DNA of 64,000 nt. It comes from Pseudomonas fragi. Its GTDB lineage: Bacteria; Pseudomonadota; Gammaproteobacteria; Pseudomonadales; Pseudomonadaceae. The notes under the pieces were generated by a model, which saw only the letters and a program-made list of their open reading frames with translations, was not told where the DNA came from and did not search any database. The stretch spans positions 496,001 to 560,000 of the forward strand of contig NZ_LT629783.1 of the NCBI RefSeq assembly GCF_900105835.1, written 5' to 3'. Positions within the stretch are counted from its first letter, which is position 1; the number at the start of each line of letters is the position of its first letter. This document shows positions 34,902 to 44,411 of the stretch, piece after piece. A program made the translations under genes and the position numbers.

Positions 34902-35687
34902 ATGAGCTCTGCACTCTGGATCAGCAAGACCGGCCTGGCCGCGCAAGACAAGGCGATGGCCGCCGTGGCCAACAACCTGGCCAACGTCAACACCGTCGGT
35001 TTCAAAAACGACCGCGTGGTGTTCGAAGATTTGTTCTACAGCATTGAAGTCCCGCCCGGCGCCCAGGCTGACGAGGTCAACACCGTGCCTACGGGCATTC
35101 AGCTTGGCAGCGGCGTGCGAGTGGTGGGCACGCAAAAGGTGTTTACCGAAGGCAACGTGCAGACCACCGGCCAGCCGATGGATCTGGCCATCAGTGGTCC
35201 GGGGTTCTTCCAGATTGAAGGCCCCAACGGTGAAACCTTCTACACCGAAAACGGCCAATTGCAACTCAATGCCGAAGGCATGCTGGTCAACACCCAGGGC
35301 CTGCCGCTGAGCCCGGCAATCCAGCTGCCGGTAGGGCACAAGAATTTCATGGTGGGCACTGACGGGATTGTCACTGCGATTTTGCCCGGGGGTACCGAGC
35401 CGGTTCAACTGGGGCAGATCACCCTGGTCAACTTTGCCAACCCGGCCGGCCTGCAGGCCCTGGGCGGCAATTTGTACCAGGAATCGGTTGCCAGTGGTGC
35501 GCCGGTCGAAGGCGTCGCCGGCCAGGATGGCCTGGGGCAGATCAAGCAGGGCCAACTGGAAGGCTCCAACGTGGAAGTGGTGGAAGCAATGGTCTCGATG
35601 ATGGCCATCCAGCGCGCGTATGAAGCCAATGCCAAGGTACTGGACGCCTCGTCCGGTATGTTGAAATTCCTTAACCAGACTGTCTGA
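34902..35687 (+). CDS. flgG: FlgG, distal rod protein
   Basis: 261 residues, the usual FlgG length. N-terminal VANNLANVNTVGFKNDRVVFEDL and ISGPGFFQIEGPNGETFYTENGQLQLN; C-terminal QLEGSNVEVVEAMVSMMAIQRAYEANAKVLD. Forms the long distal rod through the peptidoglycan and outer membrane. GGAATTGACAC precedes the ATG. Confidence 0.97.
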   Translation: MSSALWISKTGLAAQDKAMAAVANNLANVNTVGFKNDRVVFEDLFYSIEVPPGAQADEVNTVPTGIQLGSGVRVVGTQKVFTEGNVQTTGQPMDLAISGPGFFQIEGPNGETFYTENGQLQLNAEGMLVNTQGLPLSPAIQLPVGHKNFMVGTDGIVTAILPGGTEPVQLGQITLVNFANPAGLQALGGNLYQESVASGAPVEGVAGQDGLGQIKQGQLEGSNVEVVEAMVSMMAIQRAYEANAKVLDASSGMLKFLNQTV

Positions 35688-35695
35688 GCAGGCCT

Positions 35696-36358
35696 ATGCG
35701 TATTTTCATCCTGTTGTCTCTGGCGTTACTGCTCGGTGGTTGCCAGAGCTTCAACGAAATGCTGCCTGATGAGGACTCCAGTGTCTTCGAACCGCCGCCG
35801 CTGGATTACAGCGTGCCGGCCACCAGCAGTGGCGGGCTGTACCGTCAGGGGTACGGCGGTTCGCTGTACCAGGACAAGCGGGCAGTTCGGGTGGGCGACA
35901 TTCTGACCATCGTGCTCGATGAGTCGACCCAGTCGAGCAAAAGTGCCGGCACCAGCTTCGGCAAGAAGTCGGGTGTAGGCATCGATATCCCGACCATCAT
36001 GGGCAAGGCCTATCCCAATCTGGAAACCAAGCTGGGCGCGGGTCGGGACTTTTCCGGCTCATCCAACAGCTCGCAGCAGAACACCCTGCGCGGCTCGATT
36101 GCGGTGACGGTGCATCAGGTCCTGCCCAACGGCACCTTGCTGGTCAAGGGTGAGAAGGCGCTGCGCCTGAACCAGGGGGACGAGTTTATTCGCCTGGCGG
36201 GGCTGGTGCGCATTGACGACATCAACCGCTACAACCAGGTGTCTTCCCAGAGCGTGGCCAACGCCCGTATTTCCTATGCCGGGCGAGGGGTGCTCAATGA
36301 CAGCAACTCGCCAGGCTGGCTGACACGCTTTTTCGCCAGCCCCTTGTTTCCGATGTGA
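35696..36358 (+). CDS. flgH: FlgH, L-ring lipoprotein
   Basis: 220 residues with a lipobox (LLLGGC) after a short hydrophobic leader, so anchored in the outer membrane. Family blocks include [49 protein letters not shown] and ISYAGRGVL. Builds the outer-membrane ring of the basal body. Eight bp after flgG. Confidence 0.97.
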   Translation: MRIFILLSLALLLGGCQSFNEMLPDEDSSVFEPPPLDYSVPATSSGGLYRQGYGGSLYQDKRAVRVGDILTIVLDESTQSSKSAGTSFGKKSGVGIDIPTIMGKAYPNLETKLGAGRDFSGSSNSSQQNTLRGSIAVTVHQVLPNGTLLVKGEKALRLNQGDEFIRLAGLVRIDDINRYNQVSSQSVANARISYAGRGVLNDSNSPGWLTRFFASPLFPM

Positions 36359-36372
36359 GTGGACAGTTTTTT

Positions 36373-37476
36373 ATGCGTAGCGTTCTCAATAGTGGGCTGA
36401 TTGCACTGGCCCTGTTGCTGGCCTTGCCCGTGCGGGCAACCCCGCTGATGGATCTGGTGGATATCGAAGGTATCCGTGCCAATCAGGTCATCGGTTATGG
36501 CCTGGTGGTGGGGCTTGATGGCAGTGGCGACAAGAATCAGGTCAAGTTTACCAATCAGTCAGTGGTCAACCTGGTCAAGCAGTTCGGCATCAACCTGCCG
36601 CCCAATGTCGATCCCAAGTTGAAAAACGTGGCAGCGGTGACGGTAACGGCAACCATTCCTGCTTCGTACAGTGTCGGGCAGACCCTGGACGTGACGGTCT
36701 CGTCCCTGGGCGATGCGAAAAGCCTGCGCGGAGGGCAACTGTTGCTGACCCAACTGATGGGCGTGGACGGTGAGGTCTATGCCCTGGCCCAGGGGGCGGT
36801 AGTGGTGGGTGGGGTCAAGGCCTCGGGGCGCAGCGGTTCGAGTGTGGCGGTCAACAGCTCCAACTCGGGGCTGATCCCCAACGGGGCGACGGTCGAGCGG
36901 ATGATCCCCAGCGATTTCAATGAGCGCGCCGACGTCATGCTCAACTTGCGCAAGCCCAGCTTCCAGACCGCCAGCCGGGTTGCCGAAGCGGTCAATGCGC
37001 GCTTTGGCGCCGGCAGCGCCACGGCCCTGAGCGGCACCAAGGTGGCGGTAACCGCGCCGATTTCCAGCAACCAGCGGGTCAGCTACATGGCGGTGCTGGA
37101 GTCGCTGGACGTGCAGGAAGGCCGGGTGCGACCCAAGGTGGTGTTCAACAGCCGCACCGGCACCGTGGTGGTGGGGCAGGGGGTGCGGGTCAAAGCTGCG
37201 GCCGTATCCCACGGCAGCTTGACCGTGACCATCAGTGAAACCCCGCAGGTCAGCCAGCCGGGGCCGTTCTCCGGCGGGCAGACCGCCGTTGTACCGCGCA
37301 CCGACATCGACGTCAGCCAGCAGCGCAACCCCATGTTCGCCTGGCCCGATGGCGCCGACCTGGACAACATCATAAAGACGGTGAACAGCCTCGGGGCAAC
37401 ACCGGATGATGTGATGAGCATCTTGCAGGCACTGGAACAGGCAGGTGCCCTGAACGCTGAATTGATCGTGATTTAA
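36373..37476 (+). CDS. flgI: FlgI, P-ring protein
   Basis: About 367 residues, exported through a Sec signal peptide ([16 protein letters not shown]). Typical blocks are [25 protein letters not shown] and [23 protein letters not shown], with the C-terminal [23 protein letters not shown]. The ring sits in the peptidoglycan and needs FlgA, encoded divergently nearby. A GTG at 36355 overlapping flgH is an alternative start; ATG 36373 gives the standard leader. Confidence 0.95.
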   Translation: MRSVLNSGLIALALLLALPVRATPLMDLVDIEGIRANQVIGYGLVVGLDGSGDKNQVKFTNQSVVNLVKQFGINLPPNVDPKLKNVAAVTVTATIPASYSVGQTLDVTVSSLGDAKSLRGGQLLLTQLMGVDGEVYALAQGAVVVGGVKASGRSGSSVAVNSSNSGLIPNGATVERMIPSDFNERADVMLNLRKPSFQTASRVAEAVNARFGAGSATALSGTKVAVTAPISSNQRVSYMAVLESLDVQEGRVRPKVVFNSRTGTVVVGQGVRVKAAAVSHGSLTVTISETPQVSQPGPFSGGQTAVVPRTDIDVSQQRNPMFAWPDGADLDNIIKTVNSLGATPDDVMSILQALEQAGALNAELIVI

Positions 37477-37487
37477 GGTCCATCGCC

Positions 37488-38585
37488 ATGAGCATTACCC
37501 CTATTTCGCAACACCGTAAACCGCTGCAGCACACCCCCGGCGATGCAGCTGTGGCGCGTCAGGCCAAACTGGAAAATGTCGCGGAGCAGTTCGAAGCGAT
37601 GTTCCTGCAGCAGATCCTCAAGCAAATGCGCAAGGCAGGTGACGTACTGTCCGAAGACAGCCCTATGCGCAGCCGCCAGGGCGATACCTTGCGCGAGTTC
37701 CATGATGAAGCCTTGGCCCAGAATCTGGCTGGCCAGCGCAAGAGCGGCATTGCCAACATGCTGGTCAAGCAGTTGTCCCATGGCCAGGCACCTGTCACAC
37801 CGGCGGTTGCGCCGCTGCAGAACGGGCAGTGCGCCACGCCAGTGGCTCCTGTGGGGTTACTGGAGGCAAACAAGGCGTTGACCGCGGTGCGGGCAACCCA
37901 TTACGACATGCCGCCTGCCGCCCCGAAACCGCACATGGTGGACAGCCTGCTGGCGCCCATTGTCAACACCTGGCAGCGCGGTATCGACAGCCTGGGCAAA
38001 GGTGCCGCCGGGTTGATGGCGTTGGTTGAAAAAGTCATCCAGTACGAGTCCGGTGGCCGCGTGGCGGTGGTATCGCCCAAGGGCGCCCGTGGCCTGATGC
38101 AACTGATGCCGGGGACCGCCCGGGAAATGGCCCAGGAGCTGAACCTGCACTACAGCGAGCAGCGTCTGGTCCGTGATGGCGAGTACAACAAGCAGTTGGG
38201 CACGGCCTACCTGGACAAGTTGCTCAAGCGCTATGACGGTGCCACGGCGCTGGCGGTGGCCGCCTACAACGCCGGCCCCGGGCGGGTAGACGAATGGCTC
38301 AAGAGCAATGGTGACCCGCGCAAGGGTGCGATTAGCGTCAGCCAGTGGGTTGAGCGCATTCCCTTCAAGGAAACCCGCAACTATACCCGGTCGATCCTGG
38401 CTGATCTGGGCAAGCCCGCGCTGCCGCGCACGGTGCGTGTTGAGGAGGCGGCATTTAAGTCCGCGGCCGATAGGGTCGCCTTAAACACTCAGGCCCCCAC
38501 TTCCACCGTCAACCGTGCAACCGAACGCACTTCACCGGCCTTTGCCCAGAATGTGCGGGTTGCGCGCAAGGAGATTGAAACATGA
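37488..38585 (+). CDS. flgJ: FlgJ with C-terminal lytic transglycosylase (SLT) domain
   Basis: 365 residues. The N-terminal part (about 25-90) is the rod-cap domain (NVAEQFEAMFLQQILKQMRKA). The C-terminal part (about 175-330) is an SLT/GH23 lytic transglycosylase: EKVIQYESGGRVAVVSPKGARGL with catalytic Glu in YESGG, then LMQLMPGTARE and AVAAYNAGPGRVDEWL. The FlgJ of the primary Pseudomonas flagellum usually carries a glucosaminidase (GH73) domain instead, so this is a different fusion. It digs the hole for the rod. Overlaps flgK (ATGA). Confidence 0.93.
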   Translation: MSITPISQHRKPLQHTPGDAAVARQAKLENVAEQFEAMFLQQILKQMRKAGDVLSEDSPMRSRQGDTLREFHDEALAQNLAGQRKSGIANMLVKQLSHGQAPVTPAVAPLQNGQCATPVAPVGLLEANKALTAVRATHYDMPPAAPKPHMVDSLLAPIVNTWQRGIDSLGKGAAGLMALVEKVIQYESGGRVAVVSPKGARGLMQLMPGTAREMAQELNLHYSEQRLVRDGEYNKQLGTAYLDKLLKRYDGATALAVAAYNAGPGRVDEWLKSNGDPRKGAISVSQWVERIPFKETRNYTRSILADLGKPALPRTVRVEEAAFKSAADRVALNTQAPTSTVNRATERTSPAFAQNVRVARKEIET

Positions 38586-39949
38586 GCCTTATGAGCCAGA
38601 TCGGTTATTCCGGTGTATCAGCGGCACAAATCGCCCTGAACAGCGCTGCGCAGAACATTGCCAACGTCAACACACCAGGCTACAGCCGGCTGACTACCCA
38701 GTTGGGCTCGGTCGGCGGGCAAGGCCAGCAACAGGTGGGCGGCGGGGTCCATGTCATCGGCGTCAAGCGCATGAGCGACAACTTCAAGACTCAACAGCTG
38801 TGGCGCGCTACCACCGACATGCATTACTACCAGGCCGGCCAGGACTACCTCAGCTCGCTCGAAGGGGTAATGGCGGGCGAAGGCTCCAGCCTGGGCACCG
38901 GGCTCAACAACTTTTATGCGGCCCTGAGTGCGGCCAGCAGCAGCCCCGGTGATATCCCGTTACGCCAGCAGATCCTGTCCGAGATGAAGAACCTCAGCCA
39001 GCGCTTCAACGGGCTCAACAACAATATCGACAACCAGCTCAAGGCCCTGCATGAGCAGCGTTCGGCCATGGGCAACGAAATCAACGGCCTGACCCAAAAC
39101 CTGGCGCTGCTCAACCAGAAGATCATCCAGGCCGAGTCCGCCGGTGCCGACAGCTCGGCGCTGCGCGACCATCGCGAGTCGCTGGTGGGCGAGCTGAGCA
39201 AATACGCCGACCTGCGCGTCAACGAAAGCCGTGACGGTTCGCTGACCGTGTCCCTGGCCAACGGCCAGCCGCTAGTCAGTGGCAAGACTGCCGGGCAATT
39301 GTCGATCAGCCTCAACGCAGCGGGCGAACAGGAAGTGGCCCTGACCTTTGCAGGTACCAGCTTCCCCTTGCGCCAGGACAGCCTGGGTGGTGCCTTCGGC
39401 GGGCTCTACAGTGTTGAGCAGAACAGCCTGCTGCCAGCGCGTGAAAGCCTCAAGGAGATGGCGCAGGCCCTGGCCACCCTGGTCAACGATACCCTGGCCG
39501 GCGGCTACGACCTCAATGGCAACCCGGGGCAGCCGCTGCTTGCGTTTAACCCCAACAGCAGCAACGGTCTGCTCCAGATCAATGACCTCAAGCCTGAGGA
39601 ATTGGCGTTTTCTGACACGGCCGGGGAAAGCGGTAACAACAAGGTGTTGTTGGCGCTGATCGAACTGAAAAACACCCGGGTCACGGTGGGCGGCAATTCA
39701 GTCACTCTCAATGAAGCCTACAGCGGCATGCTGGGTGACGTGGCCAGTGCCAGCCGGCAGAACCAGGCCGATCTCAAGTCCGCCTCGACCGTCGTTGAAC
39801 AAGCGCAGAACCAGCGCGACAGCGTGAGTGCGGTGAGTGACAGCGAAGAAGCCCAGGCCGTTATGGAATACAACAAGGCCCTGCAAGCCAACATGAAGGT
39901 CATCCAGACGGCCAACAGCATTTTCGACACCATTCTGGCGGCTGTTTGA
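38582..39949 (+). CDS. flgK: FlgK, hook-filament junction protein HAP1
   Basis: 455 residues; the FlgK of the primary Pseudomonas flagellum is much longer, so this is the compact form. N-terminal axial motif ALNSAAQNIANVNTPGYSRLTTQL and GGGVHVIGVKRMSD; the C-terminal coiled segment SEEAQAVMEYNKALQANMKVIQTANSIFDTIL is complete. Overlaps flgJ; 34 bp before flgL. Confidence 0.95.
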   Translation: MSLMSQIGYSGVSAAQIALNSAAQNIANVNTPGYSRLTTQLGSVGGQGQQQVGGGVHVIGVKRMSDNFKTQQLWRATTDMHYYQAGQDYLSSLEGVMAGEGSSLGTGLNNFYAALSAASSSPGDIPLRQQILSEMKNLSQRFNGLNNNIDNQLKALHEQRSAMGNEINGLTQNLALLNQKIIQAESAGADSSALRDHRESLVGELSKYADLRVNESRDGSLTVSLANGQPLVSGKTAGQLSISLNAAGEQEVALTFAGTSFPLRQDSLGGAFGGLYSVEQNSLLPARESLKEMAQALATLVNDTLAGGYDLNGNPGQPLLAFNPNSSNGLLQINDLKPEELAFSDTAGESGNNKVLLALIELKNTRVTVGGNSVTLNEAYSGMLGDVASASRQNQADLKSASTVVEQAQNQRDSVSAVSDSEEAQAVMEYNKALQANMKVIQTANSIFDTILAAV

Positions 39950-39983
39950 CACCCGGCCCCGACTTGATTAAAGGCTTACGACC

Positions 39984-40889
39984 ATGCGAATCAGCAACGC
40001 CCAAACCTCTGCCCTGATGCACGCCAACATGAACCGCAATGCCGAAGCCATTGGCAAGTTGCAGGCGCAAATCGGCAGCGGCCTGCGCATCCAGAAACCT
40101 TCGGACGACCCGATTGCCAGCGCGCGGTTGATGCGCATCGAGCGCGAGCAGGCCAGCCTGGGGCAGTACAACCTCAATATTGGCCGCGTATCGGACAACC
40201 TGATGGTGCAGGAGACCTATTTGAAATCCGCCTCCGACGCCATGCTCAGCGTGCGCGACCTGCTGTTGTGGGCCAGCAACGACAGCAACAGCGGCGAGGA
40301 TCTGTCAGCCATCGCGGGGGAAATGTCGAGCCTGGAGCAGAGCATTGTCAGCTACTTCAATGCCAAGGACGAGGCGGGCAATTACCTGTTCTCCGGCACG
40401 CTGAGCAACACCCCGGCGGTCACCTTCGATGCGGCCACTGGCAGCTATACCGTCACTGGCAATGACCAGTACCGCCAGGCGGTGGTCGGCAACGGGGTAA
40501 TGATTGATGACAACGTGACTGCCCACTCCATTCTGGGCAGCGGTGCCGACCTGCTCAACGATCTGCACGGTCTGATCGACAGCCTGAAGAGCGCGCCCAA
40601 TGACCCGGCCACCCGCCAGCAGCTCAAGGACACGCTGGAGTCCCTGGACCAGACCCACGGCCGGGTGCTGGGCCAGTTGACCGAGCTGGGCGGGCGGCAG
40701 AACACCCTGAGCCTGCTGGGCAACGGCAATGCCGATGTGTCGCTGGTCAACCAGAAGATCCAGGGTGACCTGTCGCAGCTGGATGTGGGCGCTGCCTTCT
40801 TGCAGGTCAGTGGCTACGAGCTGTCGATGCAGGCCAGCCAGAAGGTCTATACCCGCGTGGCGGCTATCTCCCTGTTTGACCTGATGTAA
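39984..40889 (+). CDS. flgL: FlgL, hook-filament junction protein HAP3
   Basis: 301 residues with flagellin-like ends: MRISNAQTSALMHANMNRN and LQAQIGSGLRIQKPSDDPIASARLMRIE at the N-terminus, and FLQVSGYELSMQASQKVYTRVAAISLFDLM at the C-terminus. Compact relative to primary-system FlgL. It joins FlgK to the filament. Last clearly assigned gene of the flg operon. Confidence 0.95.
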   Translation: MRISNAQTSALMHANMNRNAEAIGKLQAQIGSGLRIQKPSDDPIASARLMRIEREQASLGQYNLNIGRVSDNLMVQETYLKSASDAMLSVRDLLLWASNDSNSGEDLSAIAGEMSSLEQSIVSYFNAKDEAGNYLFSGTLSNTPAVTFDAATGSYTVTGNDQYRQAVVGNGVMIDDNVTAHSILGSGADLLNDLHGLIDSLKSAPNDPATRQQLKDTLESLDQTHGRVLGQLTELGGRQNTLSLLGNGNADVSLVNQKIQGDLSQLDVGAAFLQVSGYELSMQASQKVYTRVAAISLFDLM

Positions 40890-40909
40890 ACCGAGCCGGA
40901 ACACCAGAC

Positions 40910-41956
40910 ATGAAAGTTGTAAACGAACGTTCGGCCATCGCCTCCTATGACCTGGGCATGCGTACCCGGGCCCAGTTGCGCGATACCACCCCCCAGCAGC
41001 GCGTCGGTAATGCCAGGTCGCCCGAGGCTGCCCCTGCGCCGCGTCAGCCGGGTAAAATGGCGGGGCTGAGCCTGCAATTGAACCAGCAGTCGTCCTCTAT
41101 CCAGGCCGCGCACCGTTACCTGACTCAGGTGACCGAGCAACTGAGCAGTTTTAAACGCGATCTGGGCCGTGGCCTCAGCGGCGCCACCAAGGGTGGCCCG
41201 GACGTTGAAACCCTGGGGCGCTCGGTCAAGCGCCTCAACCACCTGCTGGAGAACCGCAGCCGGTTGTCCGCCGCCAGCGTCGATGCGCAGCTGGGCCTGA
41301 ATCTGGATCAGCCCTTGCGCAGCCGTTTTACCATCAAGGGCCTGGAATCACTGCAGGGTGTGCAGGCCTCGGGCAGCGAGACCCTGTTGTTCAGTGCCGG
41401 GCGCCACATGCCGGGGCCGATTGCCGTGGTGCTGGACGATGACCTGAGCGACAGCCAGATCCTGCGTCGCTTCAACACCAGCCTGGCCCAGGCCGGCCTG
41501 CATGCCGAAGTCACCGCGCAGTCGCAGTTGCGCTTTTCGGCCGCGGAGTCGCAGTGGGGCAAGCTCAAGGACCAGATGTCGATCCAGGGTGAAGACAAAC
41601 TCTTCCCCCGGGCCAGTTTCAGCCCGGTGCAAAGCCGGGAAGAGAACCTGCTGGGCGCGCCGCTGGTTGCTCCCCAAGGCACCAGCCGCGCCGAACTGCG
41701 CCAGTTGCTGGACACGGTGGACAAAGGGCTGGTCAGGGTCAACGGGGTGATCGAGCAGCTCAACCAGCGCCAGGGGCACGCCCGGGAGCAGATCGGCCGC
41801 CACGAAAGCCGGGATGAAAAACGCTGGGCCCATGATTTCGCCACGCGGGCCTTTGCGCATGACACGGGGCAGGGCCGTGACTACCTGCAGGTGGCACAAC
41901 TGGTGCAGTGCCAGGCCAATGTGTCGCGGCACCGGGTGGTCGGGCTGATGGGCTGA
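40910..41956 (+). CDS. Uncharacterised protein at the end of the flg operon
   Basis: 348 residues, 20 bp after flgL, so very likely cotranscribed. No signal peptide or membrane segment. Predicted helices at both ends (for example SSIQAAHRYLTQVTEQLSSFKRDL and LRQLLDTVDKGLVRVNGVIEQLNQRQGHAREQIG) flank a central mixed region (GSETLLFSAGRHMPGPIAVVLDDDLSD). The position matches lafW, the putative hook-associated gene after lfgL in enterobacterial and Vibrio lateral (Flag-2) loci; that is a positional inference, not a sequence match I can prove. It could also be an anchor, cap or chaperone substitute, since fliD and fliS are missing. Confidence 0.6.
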   Translation: MKVVNERSAIASYDLGMRTRAQLRDTTPQQRVGNARSPEAAPAPRQPGKMAGLSLQLNQQSSSIQAAHRYLTQVTEQLSSFKRDLGRGLSGATKGGPDVETLGRSVKRLNHLLENRSRLSAASVDAQLGLNLDQPLRSRFTIKGLESLQGVQASGSETLLFSAGRHMPGPIAVVLDDDLSDSQILRRFNTSLAQAGLHAEVTAQSQLRFSAAESQWGKLKDQMSIQGEDKLFPRASFSPVQSREENLLGAPLVAPQGTSRAELRQLLDTVDKGLVRVNGVIEQLNQRQGHAREQIGRHESRDEKRWAHDFATRAFAHDTGQGRDYLQVAQLVQCQANVSRHRVVGLMG

Positions 41957-41996
41957 CGCCACGGGCTGGCTGCGCCAGTACCTTGCCCTGCAGCCG

Positions 41997-42818
41997 TCAA
42001 GCCTCTTGCGGGAGCAACAGTGACTGTTCGTAGGCGCGGGTCATGACCTGCCAGGTGCCGGCATCGGCCGGTATCAGGTGCTCGATGCGCAGTGACGTGA
42101 CGGTGATGTCCAGCGGCATGCCGAAGGTGGTGAAGGTGGACATGAAGTTCAGCTCGCCATGAGGGCAGGCAATACGGGTCAAGACCAGTGGCGGCATTTC
42201 CCGTGGTGGGGCTGCGGGGGTGTCCGGGGCTTTGAGGGTTTGCATAAGGCTTGCCAGTTCGGGGTTGGCCAGGGCCTCGCGGCTCGCCCGTTGCCAGGCC
42301 AGGTTTCTTATTTCTTCGTGGTTGATCAGGTGATCGCCCAGGCCACCGGGTTGCACCAGGGTGGTCAGCAGGTTCAAACCTTGGGCCGCCTCTGCGGGCA
42401 ACCCGACCAGATTGAACAGGGCTGCAGTACTGGCGTTGGCTGCCAGCACCTCCCAATGACTGCCCAGCACGATCGCCGGAGCCGGATTGTTGGCGTGCAA
42501 CACATGGCTGATGGCTTCACGCACGGCGTCCATTGCCGGTGAAGACAGCGGTGTGGTTTCGTAACGTGGCGCATAACCCGAGGCCAGAAACAGGCTGTTG
42601 CATTGCTCCAGCGGAACCTCAAGGGCCATCAGCAGGTTATGCAAGGTGCCGGGCCCGGGTTTGGCGCGCCCGGTCTCGATACAGCTCAAATGGCGTTGGG
42701 AAATTCCTGTGACCAAGGCCAGCTCCAGCTGGCTCATGCGGGCCTGACGGCGCAGCAAGCGCAGTTGCGGGCCAGCAGTTGTCGGGGCGTTGATGCGGGG
42801 AAAGGTCGGGTTGTTCAT
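41997..42818 (-). CDS. XRE-family regulator with MmyB-like ligand domain
   Basis: 273 residues: an N-terminal helix-turn-helix (LRLLRRQARMSQLELALVTGISQRHLSCIETGRAKPG) and a C-terminal MmyB-type domain (LGSHWEVLAANASTAALFNLV, INHEEIRNLAWQRA), which in this family binds a small, often lipid-like ligand. Frames upstream of the ATG at 42818 are unsupported. Convergent with the flagellar operon and divergent from the DUF2834 gene, which may be its target. Marks the right edge of the flagellar locus. Confidence 0.88.
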   Translation of the reverse strand: MNNPTFPRINAPTTAGPQLRLLRRQARMSQLELALVTGISQRHLSCIETGRAKPGPGTLHNLLMALEVPLEQCNSLFLASGYAPRYETTPLSSPAMDAVREAISHVLHANNPAPAIVLGSHWEVLAANASTAALFNLVGLPAEAAQGLNLLTTLVQPGGLGDHLINHEEIRNLAWQRASREALANPELASLMQTLKAPDTPAAPPREMPPLVLTRIACPHGELNFMSTFTTFGMPLDITVTSLRIEHLIPADAGTWQVMTRAYEQSLLLPQEA

Positions 42819-42932
42819 CCATAAACTCTGACAGGGGTAAACGGCCGGGTCCATGACCCGTGAGGTCATTGCCGGTGGGGCAAAAGTATCACTAACTGGG
42901 CCCTTATCCACTTCGTCAATTCGGTAAATCCA

Positions 42933-43262
42933 ATGAAAAAGCCCTATCTCGCCCTTGCCGCCTTGCTCGGTTTCTCTGCTTATACGGCCTTCACGATGTT
43001 GACGGCCCAACAGTCCCTGGTGGCTTTCGCACTGGAGTTGATGGCCAGCCCGGACACCGCCCAGGTGGTGATCGACCTGTACCTGCTGGCGGCGCTGGCA
43101 TGCGTGTGGATGTACCGCGATGCACGCGGCAAAGGCCGCTCGCTGGCCAGTGTGCTGCCATACCTGCTGCTGACGGCGGTGTTCGTTTCCATCGGCCCGC
43201 TGCTGTATATCGTGGTCGAGGGGTTTGCCCGCACCCCGGCACCATCTGCCGGGTATCGCTGA
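42933..43262 (+). CDS. DUF2834 small membrane protein
   Basis: 109 residues with three hydrophobic segments (about 5-25, 45-62 and 72-95), matching DUF2834: YTAFTMLTAQ, DLYLLAALACVWMYRDARGKGRSLASVLPYLLLTAVFVSIGPLLYIV read across the last two helices. Divergent from the XRE/MmyB regulator with 114 bp between. Function unknown. Confidence 0.88.
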   Translation: MKKPYLALAALLGFSAYTAFTMLTAQQSLVAFALELMASPDTAQVVIDLYLLAALACVWMYRDARGKGRSLASVLPYLLLTAVFVSIGPLLYIVVEGFARTPAPSAGYR

Positions 43263-43384
43263 AAACGCCCCGCAAACCTTGTTATTGCGACATCTCGGAC
43301 ATTTGCACACTGGTGTGGATTGGATTCACCCCCGCATAATGCTGGCACAAAAACAGTATGGCGTAGCGCAGAAGGGGTGATGGG

Positions 43385-44095
43385 TTGTCGAACAGTGATA
43401 ACAGCGTGGTCGAGCTGAACTGGGCCGAGGTAGGGGATGGTTTCAAGCAACTGTTGCCCATTTCCATGTTTGTCGTGATCTTCGGTGTGGCCTTCGGCCT
43501 GGCTGCCGCGCAGACCGGTTTGGACAACAGCGCCAGTTTGTTGATGAGCGCGTTGGTATTTGCCGGGGCCTCGCAGTTTGGCGCCCTTGATCTGTGGGGC
43601 GCACAGGTGCCGGTCGTACCCCTGATCGTCACGGTGTTTGCCATCAATGCCCGCCATCTGTTGATGGGCGCGACCTTGTATCCCTGGCTGCGCGAGCTGC
43701 CTGCGGCCAAGCGCTATGGCGTGATGATGGTGATCTCGGACGCCAACTGGGCGATGTCGATGCAGGCGTTCAACAGCGGCAAGTCGGGTATCGGCCTGAT
43801 CCTGGGCGGTGGCCTTGCTCTGTGGGCGGCCTGGGTGCTGGGCAGTTGGCTGGGGGTGTATTTTGGCAGTGAAATCCAGGACCCGGTCAGCCTGGGGCTG
43901 GACATGGTCATGGGCTGCTTTTTGCTGGCGATGGTGATTGGCGGGCAAAAAAACCTGCGCATGCTGATTATCTGGTGCGTGGCAGCTGCTTCGTCGCTGC
44001 TGGCGTACCGCTATTTGCCTGAAAACAGCCATGTGGTGGTCGGCGCATTGGCGGGCGGTGTGTTGGGCGCGGTGTGGATGGAGAAGAAAAAATGA
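43385..44095 (+). CDS. azlC: AzlC-family branched-chain amino-acid exporter subunit
   Basis: 236-residue membrane protein; pairs with AzlD to export branched-chain amino acids or analogues. Typical blocks: PISMFVVIFGVAFGLAA, LVFAGASQFGALDLWG and TVFAINARHLLMGATLYPWL. Start is a TTG at 43385 with AAGGGG about 8 bp upstream; no in-frame ATG fits. The ATGA overlap with the next gene supports the pair. Confidence 0.92.
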   Translation: MSNSDNSVVELNWAEVGDGFKQLLPISMFVVIFGVAFGLAAAQTGLDNSASLLMSALVFAGASQFGALDLWGAQVPVVPLIVTVFAINARHLLMGATLYPWLRELPAAKRYGVMMVISDANWAMSMQAFNSGKSGIGLILGGGLALWAAWVLGSWLGVYFGSEIQDPVSLGLDMVMGCFLLAMVIGGQKNLRMLIIWCVAAASSLLAYRYLPENSHVVVGALAGGVLGAVWMEKKK

Positions 44096-44400
44096 GCATC
44101 GATACCGCCGGCTACGGCACCTTCATCATTGTTTTGATCATGGCTGTGGTCACGCTGATCACCCGTTTGGGCGGGGTTTTCGTGATGTCCTTTGTGCCCA
44201 TCAACTACCGGGTGCAGCAATTTATCAGTGCCATGTCGGGCTCGGTGCTGGTTGCCTTGCTCGCGCCCTTGGCCCTCAACGGGGATAACGGCGCACGACT
44301 GGCGTTGCTGACCACGGCGGCAGTGATGCTGCTGCTCAAGAAACCGCTGCCGGCGATTGCCGCCGGGGTGATCGCGGCTGCGCTGTTCAGGCATCTGTAA
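44092..44400 (+). CDS. azlD: AzlD-family exporter subunit
   Basis: 102 residues, three to four membrane segments, with the family block VTLITRLGGVFVMSFVPINYRVQQFISAMSGSVLVALLAP read at about 18-60. Translation is coupled to azlC through an ATGA overlap; a longer frame from 44074 would lie inside azlC. Convergent with arsH, 11 bp apart. Confidence 0.92.
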   Translation: MSIDTAGYGTFIIVLIMAVVTLITRLGGVFVMSFVPINYRVQQFISAMSGSVLVALLAPLALNGDNGARLALLTTAAVMLLLKKPLPAIAAGVIAAALFRHL

Positions 44401-44411
44401 AGGGCTGTTGT

